This document shows positions 1-7,733 of a stretch of 44,859 bases of DNA, in pieces. Position 1 is the stretch's first letter. Every line of letters starts with the position of its first letter. The stretch spans positions 1 through 44,859 of the forward strand of contig JAGAVH010000008.1 of the NCBI GenBank assembly GCA_017942025.1. Reading direction: 5' to 3'. The notes below the pieces were generated by a model. It made no database searches. It was not told the origin of the DNA and saw only the letters and a list, made by a program, of their open reading frames with translations. Source of the stretch: Ruminiclostridium sp. GTDB taxonomy: Bacteria > Bacillota > Clostridia > Oscillospirales > Ruminococcaceae. A program made the position numbers and the translations under genes.

Positions 1-7
1 AAAATCC

Positions 8-156
8 ATCAATTGCCAAAGGCAATTGATTCCACAACTTCGTGCGTAGCACGAAACATCACTCCGACGGAGTCGGAACATCACACGGCGTAGCCGTGCA
101 TCACTTCGTGCAAAGCACGAAACATCACTTTGAAATTTGTCAAAGACAAATTTCAA
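8..156 (+). repeat. Modular hairpin array A
   Basis: Six perfect inverted repeats follow one another, each with a 3-nt loop. The arms are ATCAATTGCC (8-17/21-30), TTCGTGC (39-45/49-55), TCCGAC (63-68/72-77), CACGGC (84-89/93-98), TTCGTGC again (105-111/115-121) and TTGAAATTTGTC (130-141/145-156). Loops are AAA, GTA, GGA, GTA, AAA and AAA. The first linker is CCACAAC; the others are ACATCAC or overlap it. The stems differ but the linkers hold, and the same order recurs near 36.2 and 37.0 kb. The array lies downstream of the guaB stop, beyond a terminator. No coding potential is seen, and I do not know a named family that matches. Confidence 0.85.
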
Positions 157-175
157 TTTGAATAAAGCCCCGTTT

Positions 176-207
176 ATACAAAAGTACCCTTGCAAAAGCA
201 AGGGTAC
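176..207 (-). terminator. Rho-independent terminator of guaB
   Basis: On the minus strand a perfect 10-bp stem (GTACCCTTGC and its complement, positions 184-207) with a TTTT loop is followed by TTTTGTAT. It lies about 100 bases past the guaB stop and separates that gene from hairpin array A. Confidence 0.7.
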
Positions 208-243
208 TAAACATTTTCTTGACATATAGAGTATCAATATGAA

Positions 244-301
244 GCAGTTTGCGAAGCAAATCTGCGACTATTTTCGTAAAAACATCGTTTTTTATGAAAA
301 T
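244..301. other. Two hairpins just downstream of guaB
   Basis: At 244-265 the arms GCAGTTTGC and GCAAATCTGC pair around a GAA loop with one bulged base, in the same style as array A. At 270-301 the arms ATTTTCGTAAAAA and its near complement pair around CATCG, four bases from the guaB stop. Either could end or protect the guaB transcript; no function is shown. Confidence 0.5.
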
Positions 302-304
302 AGA

Positions 305-1813
305 TTATTCAGACTTCGCGCCTCTGTTTTCCTTCAGGATAACGTCGTGTGAGCCGCCCTCTACAATACTTGTAGCAGATACTAATGTAAGCTTTGCATT
401 CTTCTGGAAATCAGGAATGTTGAGGCATCCGCAGTTGCACATTGTAGAACGAACCTTTGCAAGGGATCTTGTTACGTTGTCCTTGAGGCTACCTGCATAA
501 GGAACGTAGCTGTCAACACCTTCTTCGAAGGAGAGCTTCTTGTCGCCGCCCATATCGTATCTCTGCCAGTTTCTTGCACGGTTAGAGCCTTCGCCCCAGT
601 ATTCCTTAACGTAGCTGCCGTTTACAAAGAGCTTGTTTGTAGGAGATTCGTCAAAACGTGAGAAGTATCTGCCGAGCATAATGAAATCTGCGCCCATAGC
701 AAGAGCGAGAGTCATATGATAGTCGTGAACGATACCACCGTCGGAGCATACAGGGATGTAGATACCTGTTTCTTCGAAATACTTGTCACGTTCCTTGCAA
801 ACTTCGATAAGAGCTGTAGCCTGACCTCTGCCTATACCCTTCTGTTCACGTGTGATACAGATAGAGCCGCCGCCGATACCAACCTTGATAAAGTCAGCAC
901 CGCAGTCAGCGAGGAAGCGGAAGCCTTCGCCGTCTACTACGTTACCTGCGCCAACCTTAACGCTGTCGCCGTAACGCTCTCTGATCCAGTCGATTGTGAG
1001 CTTCTGCCATTCGGAGTAGCCCTCGGAGCTGTCGATACAAAGAACGTCCGCACCTGCTTCAACAAGAGCAGGAACACGCTCTGCGTAGTCTCTTGTGTTG
1101 ATACCTGCACCTACTATGTAACGCTTTTCGCTGTCTAAGATTTCATTTACATTTTCCTTATGCTGTTCGTAGTCCTTTCTGAATACGAAGTACATAAGCA
1201 CACCGTTTTCATCAACGATGGGGAGAGAATTTAACTTGTGCTCCCAGATGATATCGTTAGCTTCCTTGAGTGTTGTGCTTGCAGGAGCTGTGATAAGCTT
1301 TTCTGCAGGAGTCATAAAGGTTGCTACCTTTGTAGCCTTGTCCATTCTTGAAACTCTGTAATCTCTGCCTGTAACGATACCAACCAGCTTGCCCTGTGCT
1401 GTTCCGTCTTCAGTAACGGGCATTGTGGAGTGACCTGTCTTTTCCTTGAGTGCAAGAACATCTGCTAAAGTCATATCGGGAGCGAGATTGGAGTCACTCT
1501 TTACATAACCGGCCTTATAGCTTTTTACTCTGGCAACCATAGCCGCCTCGTCCTCTACTGACTGTGAACCGTAGATAAAGGAGATACCGCCCTCTTTTGC
1601 AAGAGCTACTGCCATCTTGTCATCTGATACAGACTGCATAATAGCAGATACAAGAGGAATGTTCATGTAGATTGAGCTTTCCTCGCCCTTCTTGAACTTT
1701 ACAACGGGTGTTCTGAGCGATACGTTTGCAGGAATGCACTGTGCGGAAGAATATCCGGGCACTAAAAGGTATTCGCCGAAGGTGTGTGAGGGTTCAGAAT
1801 AAATAAATGCCAT
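305..1813 (-). CDS. guaB: IMP dehydrogenase (Tritrichomonas-like type)
   Basis: NAD-dependent oxidation of IMP to XMP, the committed step of guanine nucleotide synthesis, in the cytoplasm. The 502-residue protein is a TIM barrel with two inserted CBS domains (about residues 95-220). The catalytic loop reads [11 protein letters not shown] with the nucleophilic cysteine at residue 319. The mobile flap reads [13 protein letters not shown] with the Arg418-Tyr419 dyad. A CNCG motif lies near the C-terminus. Both the loop and the flap differ from the usual bacterial forms (GPGSICTTR, YRGMGS). From memory they match the protozoan Tritrichomonas foetus enzyme closely, including the numbering of Cys319 and Arg418/Tyr419. 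The start is fixed by AAAGGAAAGG upstream of ATG. The gene is monocistronic, with its own promoter, structured leader and terminator. Confidence 0.96.
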   Translation of the reverse strand: MAFIYSEPSHTFGEYLLVPGYSSAQCIPANVSLRTPVVKFKKGEESSIYMNIPLVSAIMQSVSDDKMAVALAKEGGISFIYGSQSVEDEAAMVARVKSYKAGYVKSDSNLAPDMTLADVLALKEKTGHSTMPVTEDGTAQGKLVGIVTGRDYRVSRMDKATKVATFMTPAEKLITAPASTTLKEANDIIWEHKLNSLPIVDENGVLMYFVFRKDYEQHKENVNEILDSEKRYIVGAGINTRDYAERVPALVEAGADVLCIDSSEGYSEWQKLTIDWIRERYGDSVKVGAGNVVDGEGFRFLADCGADFIKVGIGGGSICITREQKGIGRGQATALIEVCKERDKYFEETGIYIPVCSDGGIVHDYHMTLALAMGADFIMLGRYFSRFDESPTNKLFVNGSYVKEYWGEGSNRARNWQRYDMGGDKKLSFEEGVDSYVPYAGSLKDNVTRSLAKVRSTMCNCGCLNIPDFQKNAKLTLVSATSIVEGGSHDVILKENRGAKSE

Positions 1814-1854
1814 AACAATTTTTCCTTTCCTTTAAGGTTCTTTGACCGTTTATG

Positions 1855-1920
1855 AAGAATAACCTTGAGGCAAATATACAGAGAGGTTTTTGTGCTATAT
1901 ACTTGCCTCAGAGTATTCTT
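1855..1920 (-). promoter_or_regulatory. Structured RNA leader of guaB
   Basis: On the minus strand a 14-bp helix (GAGGCAAGTATATA with TGTATATTTGCCTC, two G-U pairs) has a 15-nt loop. It is extended by an outer AAGAATA/TATTCTT helix across an internal loop. The element ends about 40 bases before the guaB start. Upstream, a second helix GTTAAG/CTTAAC falls within 1921-1980. The leader is about 170 nt from the promoter. It does not match the purine riboswitch core. A cis-regulatory role is inferred from structure and position only. Confidence 0.5.
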
Positions 1921-1987
1921 GCATATCGGTTAAGAGCCTTTTTATTTCCTTATTTTTATCTGCCTTAACAGATTGGTATTGTTTATA

Positions 1988-2016
1988 ATTATACTCCCTG
2001 TAATGTGAAATGTCAA
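1988..2016 (-). promoter_or_regulatory. Sigma-A promoter of guaB
   Basis: Minus-strand TTGACA (2011-2016) and TATAAT (1988-1993) are separated by exactly 17 bases, a full consensus match. The stretch from here to the terminator at 2142 holds only weak A/T-rich hairpins and no gene. Confidence 0.88.
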
Positions 2017-2141
2017 GGTTTTTGAGGACTTAAAAAACAGAAAATTTTTTCCTTTATACCGCCTGATTTTAGGCATTTTGTCAAAAGCAGAAAATGGTAT
2101 CTGAAAGAGAAAAATCTGAAGGGGATTTTTGTATTGATTTT

Positions 2142-2171
2142 AAAAAAATCCCGCAGTTTTTAACTGCGGGA
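2142..2171 (-). terminator. Rho-independent terminator of the cellobiose phosphorylase gene
   Basis: A 10-bp GC-rich stem (TCCCGCAGTT and its complement, 2149-2171) has an AAA loop and is followed on the minus strand by seven T residues. A small TGCCC-TTT-GGGCA hairpin at 2194-2206, in the style of the array units, sits between it and the stop codon. Confidence 0.9.
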
Positions 2172-2212
2172 CTGATTTTTAAATTACGTGATCTGCCCTT
2201 TGGGCATTTCAA

Positions 2213-4606
2213 TTAAAGCTCGATAACGATGTCGTTTTCAGCCTTTAAGATAGAGTCAAGGATAAGCTTGCCTTCGATCTTTTCACCGTTTACTGTTACA
2301 GACTTAACGCCGTGCTGGTTGCCGTCGGGATTGTTTACTGTAACGTGGAGCTTCTTGCCACGGAAGGTCTTATCCATTGTGTACTGCTTCCACTCGGAAG
2401 GAATAGAAGGATCGATAACGATACCCTTTGTTTCGGGGTTAAGACCGAGGATACCCTCTGTTGTACCTACCATAACTGTAGAAGCTGTACCTGTCAGCCA
2501 GTGTACGTGTGCACGACCTGCAAAGGGGCTGTCCTTACCTTCAACGAACTGACCGTAAACATAGGGCTCAAGAACTCTGTGTTCTGCGTTGTCGTTGTAG
2601 GTTGCGGGAGCTGCTTCCTTCCAGTACTTGTATGCACGGTCGCCGTGACCAAGCTTACTTTCTGCAAGGATGAGCCAGCCCTGAGGCTGTGAGAAGATAC
2701 CTGCGTTTTCCTTTGTGCACTTGTTGAAGCACTGCATAAGAGCACCGGGGAAGCCGTGGTTTACGTAGGGAGGATACATAACCATTGCACCATAAGGTGT
2801 GTTAAGCTCTCTTTCTACGCTGTCCATAGCCTTTTCAGCCTGCTCCTTGCTTGCAAAGCCGGAGATAACTGACCAGGACTGGGGATTAAGCCACATAGAA
2901 GCCTCGGGGTCTGTTCTCTGACCGATAACAGTACCGTCTTCCTTATAGCCTCTGATCCATCTGTCTTCGTTCCAGCAAGCGGAAAGAATTTCATCAAGCT
3001 TAGCCATTTCAGCATCAAGATACTTGATATATTCTGTATCGTTCTTCTCTTCTGCATATGTCTTTAAAATCTTGAGAGCATATACAAGCTGGAATGCAAC
3101 GAAGGTAGATTCGCCCTTCTTGCCGAGTCTCAGGCAGTCGTTCCAGTCAGCGTGAAGACCTGCAGGCATACCGTGTGTGCCGAGGTTATTCATAGAGAAG
3201 CTGATAGCTCTCTTTAAGTGGTCATATACTGTACCCTTTTCGCCGTCGTTAGCGTAAAGAATTTCTTCATCGAGGAATGCGCTGTCGCCGCTTTCGCTGA
3301 TGTACTTGTAGATTGTGGGGAACAGCCATAAAGCGTCGTCTGCACGATAGCTGGGATGACCTGTTTCCTTAGCATATGCTGTATTTTCATCGTTTTCGTC
3401 GGGGTGGTTTTCTTCACCAGCCTTGTGTGTGTACTTAACAAGGGGAAGACCTGCGCCGTTTGTAACCTGTGCGGAAAGCATAAATACTATCTGCTTCTTA
3501 GCCATTTCGGGAGCAAGGTGGATGATACCCTGGATATCCTGTACAGTATCACGGTAGCCGAAGCCGTTTCTCAGACCGCAGTACTGGAAGGATGCCGCTC
3601 TTGACCAGATGAAGGTGATAAAGCAGTTGTATGCATTCCATACGTTTACCATATTGTTGAAATCTGCATCAGGTGTGTTTACCTGGAGATTGTCGAGCTT
3701 TGAGTGCCAGTATTCTTTAAGCTCTGCAACTTCCTTTTCAACAACGCCTGCTTCGTCGTACTTTGCGAGAAGCTCTGTGATTTCAGCGTCTGTCTTTGTA
3801 CCGCCGAGAACGTAGGTTAATTCCTTTGTTTCGCCGGGCTGTAATACGATGTCGCTCTGGAGCGCACCGCAGGAGTTTGTATTGTAGTTTAAGTCACCCT
3901 TCAGACCGTTTTCGATGCCCTTGGGGTTAGCATAGCTTCTGTAGGAGCCTACGAAGGAATCACGGTCGCCGCAGAATGCGTCAGCCTTTGCTCTTGCAAG
4001 ACCAAGGAAACGACCTGAAGTGGGGTTGTACACTTCGTTCTGCATCTGGTGGATGTAGTTACCCTTGAAGTATGTACGTGTGATGAAGAGTGTGTACTGG
4101 AGGTTAACCTGATCCTGCTCGTAGTTGGGATCGTTAACGAATTCGCAGTAGCCTGTAACACTTAACTTTCTGGGCTTGTCGCTTGTGTTTGTAACCTTTG
4201 CAGCCCATACTTCATAAATAGCATCCTTGGGAACATAATATGTTACTTCAGACTTGATGCCCTTGTACTCGGATGTGATAACTGTGTATGCTGTACCGTG
4301 ACGGCATTCGCTCTTGAATTCGTCAAGAGGCTTGCACACAGGTGCCCAGGAAGCTGACCAGTATTCGTTTGTGTCATTATCCTTTAAATAGATGTAACGG
4401 CCGGGCTGGTCGTTGGCAACAGAGTTGAAGCGGTAACGGATAACACGTCCGTTTGCGCCTGACTTAACAAAGCTGTAGCCGCCTGCATTGTTGGAAATGA
4501 TTGCACCGTATTCGGGTGAGCCTAAGTAGTTTGCCCATGCGGAAGGTGTGTCAGGTCTTGTGATGACGTATTCCTTATTCGCAAGGTCGAAATGTCCGTA
4601 GTTCAT
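2213..4606 (-). CDS. Cellobiose phosphorylase, GH94
   Basis: Phosphorolysis of cellobiose to alpha-glucose-1-phosphate and glucose, which saves ATP after cellulose breakdown; cytoplasmic, with no signal peptide. The 797 residues fit the family: an N-terminal beta-sandwich, then a helical (alpha/alpha)6 barrel. HADWNDCLRLG carries the general acid Asp487, equivalent to Asp490 of the Cellvibrio gilvus enzyme. TDPEASMWLNPQSW and HWLTGTAS are also typical, the latter lining the phosphate site. The start ATG follows AAGGAGG at good spacing. The gene is transcribed alone from its own promoter and ends at a strong terminator. Other GH94 specificities, such as cellodextrin phosphorylase, are less likely from length and N-terminus. 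Confidence 0.95.
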   Translation of the reverse strand: MNYGHFDLANKEYVITRPDTPSAWANYLGSPEYGAIISNNAGGYSFVKSGANGRVIRYRFNSVANDQPGRYIYLKDNDTNEYWSASWAPVCKPLDEFKSECRHGTAYTVITSEYKGIKSEVTYYVPKDAIYEVWAAKVTNTSDKPRKLSVTGYCEFVNDPNYEQDQVNLQYTLFITRTYFKGNYIHQMQNEVYNPTSGRFLGLARAKADAFCGDRDSFVGSYRSYANPKGIENGLKGDLNYNTNSCGALQSDIVLQPGETKELTYVLGGTKTDAEITELLAKYDEAGVVEKEVAELKEYWHSKLDNLQVNTPDADFNNMVNVWNAYNCFITFIWSRAASFQYCGLRNGFGYRDTVQDIQGIIHLAPEMAKKQIVFMLSAQVTNGAGLPLVKYTHKAGEENHPDENDENTAYAKETGHPSYRADDALWLFPTIYKYISESGDSAFLDEEILYANDGEKGTVYDHLKRAISFSMNNLGTHGMPAGLHADWNDCLRLGKKGESTFVAFQLVYALKILKTYAEEKNDTEYIKYLDAEMAKLDEILSACWNEDRWIRGYKEDGTVIGQRTDPEASMWLNPQSWSVISGFASKEQAEKAMDSVERELNTPYGAMVMYPPYVNHGFPGALMQCFNKCTKENAGIFSQPQGWLILAESKLGHGDRAYKYWKEAAPATYNDNAEHRVLEPYVYGQFVEGKDSPFAGRAHVHWLTGTASTVMVGTTEGILGLNPETKGIVIDPSIPSEWKQYTMDKTFRGKKLHVTVNNPDGNQHGVKSVTVNGEKIEGKLILDSILKAENDIVIEL

Positions 4607-4630
4607 TGGGATATCCTCCTTATTTTTAAA

Positions 4631-4669
4631 GCCCTTCTTGAAAATGTGAAAAATATTTTTTCAAAGGGC
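4631..4669 (-). promoter_or_regulatory. Leader hairpin of the GH94 gene
   Basis: Within the 5' leader, GCCCTTTGAAAA pairs imperfectly with TTTTCAAGAAGGGC around an A/T-rich loop. It lies between the promoter and the Shine-Dalgarno sequence. It has no T tract, so it is not a terminator; it may stabilise the mRNA or bind a regulator. Confidence 0.4.
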
Positions 4670-4698
4670 ATTCTGTGACTTTTTTATTGTCTTATTTT

Positions 4699-4727
4699 AT
4701 TATATCAATAAATCGATTACAATTCAA
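4699..4727 (-). promoter_or_regulatory. Promoter of the GH94 gene
   Basis: Minus-strand TTGAAT (4722-4727) and TATAAT (4699-4704) are 17 bases apart. No terminator is visible between the rsmI stop and this promoter, so read-through from the upstream operon is possible. Confidence 0.78.
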
Positions 4728-4819
4728 GGGCGGTATTTTAAACAAATTTTCCTTGTCGATTTTGTATATAGTGTATAAAATTGTACAAATCTATTTTTTT
4801 AGGGTATTTTTTCGACTGA

Positions 4820-5647
4820 TTACGAAAGCAACGCCTTGTAAATTTCTGATTTTGAAAAGGGAGTTTTCGCCGCCGTTTTTTTACAAGCCTCGCTCTGCTT
4901 TTCGCCCTTGTCTATAAGAGCCTGCGCCATAGCTACAGCCTCCTCTAAAGTAAGCTCTGCATTTTCCGCCTCTTTCTTTTTTCCTTCAAGAACCAAAACA
5001 TATTCGCCCTTGGGAGATTTCTCCTTATAATACTCAATAAGCTCGGAAAGACTGCCCTTTATCACCTCTTCATGGATTTTGGTAAGCTCTCTGCATAAAG
5101 CCGCCTGTCTGTCGCCGAGGGCGTCATATAAATCCTGAAGGGTATTTTTCAGCTTGTGGGGAGCTTCGTAGAATATAAGGGTACGGGTAAAGTCCTTTAT
5201 CTCCTCAATATGCTCTTCTCTCTGCTTTTTTGTTACGCTTAAAAAGCCTTCAAAGGAAAAGCGAGAGGTATCAAGTCCGCTCATACAAAGGGCGGTGATT
5301 GCGGCGCTGGGACCGGGTACACTTTCCAGCTCTATGCCGTAGGTGTGACAATCTCTTACCAGCTCCTCGCCGGGATCTGAAATACAAGGCATACCTGCAT
5401 CGGTGATTATTGCGCAGGTCTCTCCCTGCCTCAGTCTTTCGGCAATATCCTCGCCTCTTTTGTTGCCGCTGAATTTATGATAGCTCACCATCGGCTTATG
5501 GATACCGAAATGCTGAAGCATTTTGCCGCTGACTCTCGTATCCTCTGCCGCTATAAAGTCCACCTTTGCAAGAGTTTCCAGCGCTCTTGACGAGATATCC
5601 GACAGATTGCCTATGGGAGTGCCTACTATATAAAGCTTTCCTGACAT
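4820..5647 (-). CDS. rsmI: 16S rRNA 2'-O-methyltransferase RsmI
   Basis: Methylates the ribose of C1402 in 16S rRNA using S-adenosylmethionine, which tunes decoding fidelity. The 275-residue protein has the tetrapyrrole-methylase fold. Key motifs are the N-terminal LYIVGTPIGNLSDIS, AAEDTR near residue 35, ITDAGMPCISDPG near residue 82 and VPGPSAAITAL near residue 110. The C-terminal 40 residues are a lysine-rich extension. It starts after AAAGGA, three bases past the preceding methyltransferase stop, as the last gene of a five-gene operon. In Bacillus subtilis the homologue (yabC) also follows a TrmN6-like gene (yabB). Confidence 0.95.
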   Translation of the reverse strand: MSGKLYIVGTPIGNLSDISSRALETLAKVDFIAAEDTRVSGKMLQHFGIHKPMVSYHKFSGNKRGEDIAERLRQGETCAIITDAGMPCISDPGEELVRDCHTYGIELESVPGPSAAITALCMSGLDTSRFSFEGFLSVTKKQREEHIEEIKDFTRTLIFYEAPHKLKNTLQDLYDALGDRQAALCRELTKIHEEVIKGSLSELIEYYKEKSPKGEYVLVLEGKKKEAENAELTLEEAVAMAQALIDKGEKQSEACKKTAAKTPFSKSEIYKALLS

Positions 5648-5650
5648 TGT

Positions 5651-6370
5651 TTATTCCTTTTCTGAATTTATATCGTATATTTTCTGCATTTCGGCAGAAT
5701 ATTTGTTATCCTCGCCATATACTGCAAATTCGGGGGTTATATCCATACCCGGCTTTCCACCCTTTTTGCCGCTTATAAGAAACAGCCAGGGCTTTTCTCC
5801 TATGCGGTTTACCACAGGAGTTATGGTTTTCGGCTCTATTCCGTTTGCTCTCATAGCACAGATAACGTCCGCAAGACGTAAGGGTATCTGACACATTTTA
5901 AGACTGCCGCCGTACTTTAACAGCTTTGCAGAGGTTTTTACCACGTCGTTTATATCGCAGAGTATTTCGTGCCTTGCCGCCGCCTGCTTTTCGGACAGTC
6001 TTTCTTCTCCTGAGCCTTTTTTCCAGTAGGGCGGATTTACCGTTACTATATCAAAGTATTCTGTGGGCACGCCTTCGGGCGTTTTCAGGTCACAGCAGAC
6101 AGGCTTTACTCTGTCTGAAAGTCCGTTTTCGCTGACGCTTTTACTGAAAAGCTCCACTGCATCGGGCATTATCTCTATGCCGTAAAGCTCCTTAGGGGGA
6201 TTCTTTCTGCACATTATCAGAGGTATGATGCCGCAACCCGTACATAAATCGCAGACCTTATGGGAGGAGCGCACATCCGCATAATCAGCCAGCAGAAAGG
6301 CGTCCGTGCCGAATCGGTGGTCGTCGGATACATATATTTTTATTCCGTTTAAATCAAAGCTTTCCTGCAT
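5651..6370 (-). CDS. TrmN6/YfiC-family SAM methyltransferase
   Basis: Predicted class I SAM methyltransferase that N6-methylates adenine 37 of a valine tRNA, or a related RNA adenine. Of 239 residues, VCDLCTGCGIIPLIM near 40-54 is the SAM-binding motif I, YGIEIMPDA is motif II, and VNPPYW near 130 is the NPPY catalytic motif of amino-methyltransferases. The gene directly precedes rsmI, as in Bacillus (yabB-yazA-yabC), though the small yazA-type gene is missing. Its ATG lies two bases after the upstream potassium transporter stop, suggesting translational coupling. The exact RNA substrate is inferred from the family. Confidence 0.88.
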   Translation of the reverse strand: MQESFDLNGIKIYVSDDHRFGTDAFLLADYADVRSSHKVCDLCTGCGIIPLIMCRKNPPKELYGIEIMPDAVELFSKSVSENGLSDRVKPVCCDLKTPEGVPTEYFDIVTVNPPYWKKGSGEERLSEKQAAARHEILCDINDVVKTSAKLLKYGGSLKMCQIPLRLADVICAMRANGIEPKTITPVVNRIGEKPWLFLISGKKGGKPGMDITPEFAVYGEDNKYSAEMQKIYDINSEKE

Positions 6371-6371
6371 A

Positions 6372-7721
6372 CTAACCTACTAAAATATCATCCTCGGGGA
6401 GAATCTTGTTCTTACTCTTCTTTTTATTTCTTATCATAAGTGACATCATAATTGTGATAGGTCCGAGTCTGCCTGTAAACATAGTGAATATCATTGCAAT
6501 CTTACCTGCCACATTGAGCTGTGCCGAAACTCCGAGAGAGCTACCACAGGTAGAAAAGCCCGACACCACCTCAAAAAGCACATTCTGCATAGGCACATTC
6601 GGAGCACAGCGATGTACAGCTATAAATGAAAGCAACACCATAGCTATTGACAGTACAAGCACCGTCAGAGTTTTAAGTATAGCATCCTTTTTCAGCTTAT
6701 GACCTAAAATGTGTATATCCTCGTCACCCTTTAATACGGAAATGACGGTTGCAAACACTACTGCGGCTGTGGTTACCTTGATACCGCCGCCCGTAGAGGC
6801 GGGAGCCGCTCCTATAAACATAAGCAGAGTTATTATTATCTTGGTGAACGAGGTCAGGTTTGAAGGATCGAAGGTGTTTATACCAGCCGTTCTTGCGCTG
6901 ACGCTGAAAAATACGCTGTTCATTATTTTTTCCGGCAAGGGCATTCCACCTATAGTTCCGATATTACTGAACTCTGCCGCAAAAACGGTTATAAACGCTA
7001 TCGCCGTAAAAAAACCAGTCATAGAAAGCACAATACGAGTATGAAAGGTAAGCCGCCTTATCTTTCTGTAATTAACTATATTCTGCCAGACCAGATAACC
7101 TATACCTCCCATAAGTATCATAAGAAGCAGGGTGAAAATAACTATCGGATTATCCGAATAGCTACCTATTCCTCCCGCAACGCTCATAACATCAAAGCCT
7201 GCGTTACAGAAGGCGGATACCGCCATAAATATCGACATGAATACGCCGTAGGCTCCGAAATCGGGGATAAATACCGTCATCAGCAAAAGAGCACCGAAAA
7301 GCTCTATGGCAAGGGAGTATATTATAATCTCCGAAAATAGTCTGCGAGGAGTGTGCAAGGCTTCCGAAGTGAAATCTGCCGCCGCAATCTTTACCGAGGA
7401 CCAGCCCATCTTTTTTCCGAGCAGAAAGTTAAAGAAGGTTACAAATGCAAGAAAGCCCAAGCCTCCTATCTGGAAGAGCATAAGTATAACAACCTGCCCG
7501 AAAAGAGAGAACTGCGTATAGGTATCAAATACCGTTATACCTGTTACACAGGTTGCGCTGGTAGCGGTAAAAAGGCAGTCGATAAAATTGCCGAAGTTCC
7601 CGTCCCTGGAGGACACAGGCAGGCACAGTAAAGCCGTACCGACAAGTATTATAGCTGCAAAGCCGAAAATAAGAAATCTGGCAGACTGCATATGTTTTTG
7701 TTTTTTCTTTAATACGGGCAT
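6372..7721 (-). CDS. Potassium uptake channel subunit, TrkH/KtrB family
   Basis: Integral membrane K+ translocating subunit. The 449 residues are almost wholly hydrophobic and contain the four degenerate pore loops of the superfamily: TATSATCVTGI near 55, SAFCNAGFD near 170, SARTAGINT near 280 and STCGSSLG near 395. The length fits KtrB rather than the longer TrkH. The start is supported by AAAGGAT seven bases before ATG, directly after the upstream stop. The partner RCK-domain protein KtrA/TrkA that normally gates the channel is not encoded in this window. Its place in an operon with two RNA methyltransferases is probably loose linkage rather than shared function. Confidence 0.93.
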   Translation of the reverse strand: MPVLKKKQKHMQSARFLIFGFAAIILVGTALLCLPVSSRDGNFGNFIDCLFTATSATCVTGITVFDTYTQFSLFGQVVILMLFQIGGLGFLAFVTFFNFLLGKKMGWSSVKIAAADFTSEALHTPRRLFSEIIIYSLAIELFGALLLMTVFIPDFGAYGVFMSIFMAVSAFCNAGFDVMSVAGGIGSYSDNPIVIFTLLLMILMGGIGYLVWQNIVNYRKIRRLTFHTRIVLSMTGFFTAIAFITVFAAEFSNIGTIGGMPLPEKIMNSVFFSVSARTAGINTFDPSNLTSFTKIIITLLMFIGAAPASTGGGIKVTTAAVVFATVISVLKGDEDIHILGHKLKKDAILKTLTVLVLSIAMVLLSFIAVHRCAPNVPMQNVLFEVVSGFSTCGSSLGVSAQLNVAGKIAMIFTMFTGRLGPITIMMSLMIRNKKKSKNKILPEDDILVG

Positions 7722-7733
7722 AGCTTATCCTTT

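Noticed and set aside
8-156. CRISPR array
   Set aside because: The constant parts are only 7-base linkers, the variable parts are palindromes rather than spacers of even length, and no cas gene is near.
1814-2016. Purine riboswitch upstream of guaB
   Set aside because: The conserved three-way-junction core and the loop-loop pairing sequences are not found; only an unassigned long hairpin is seen.
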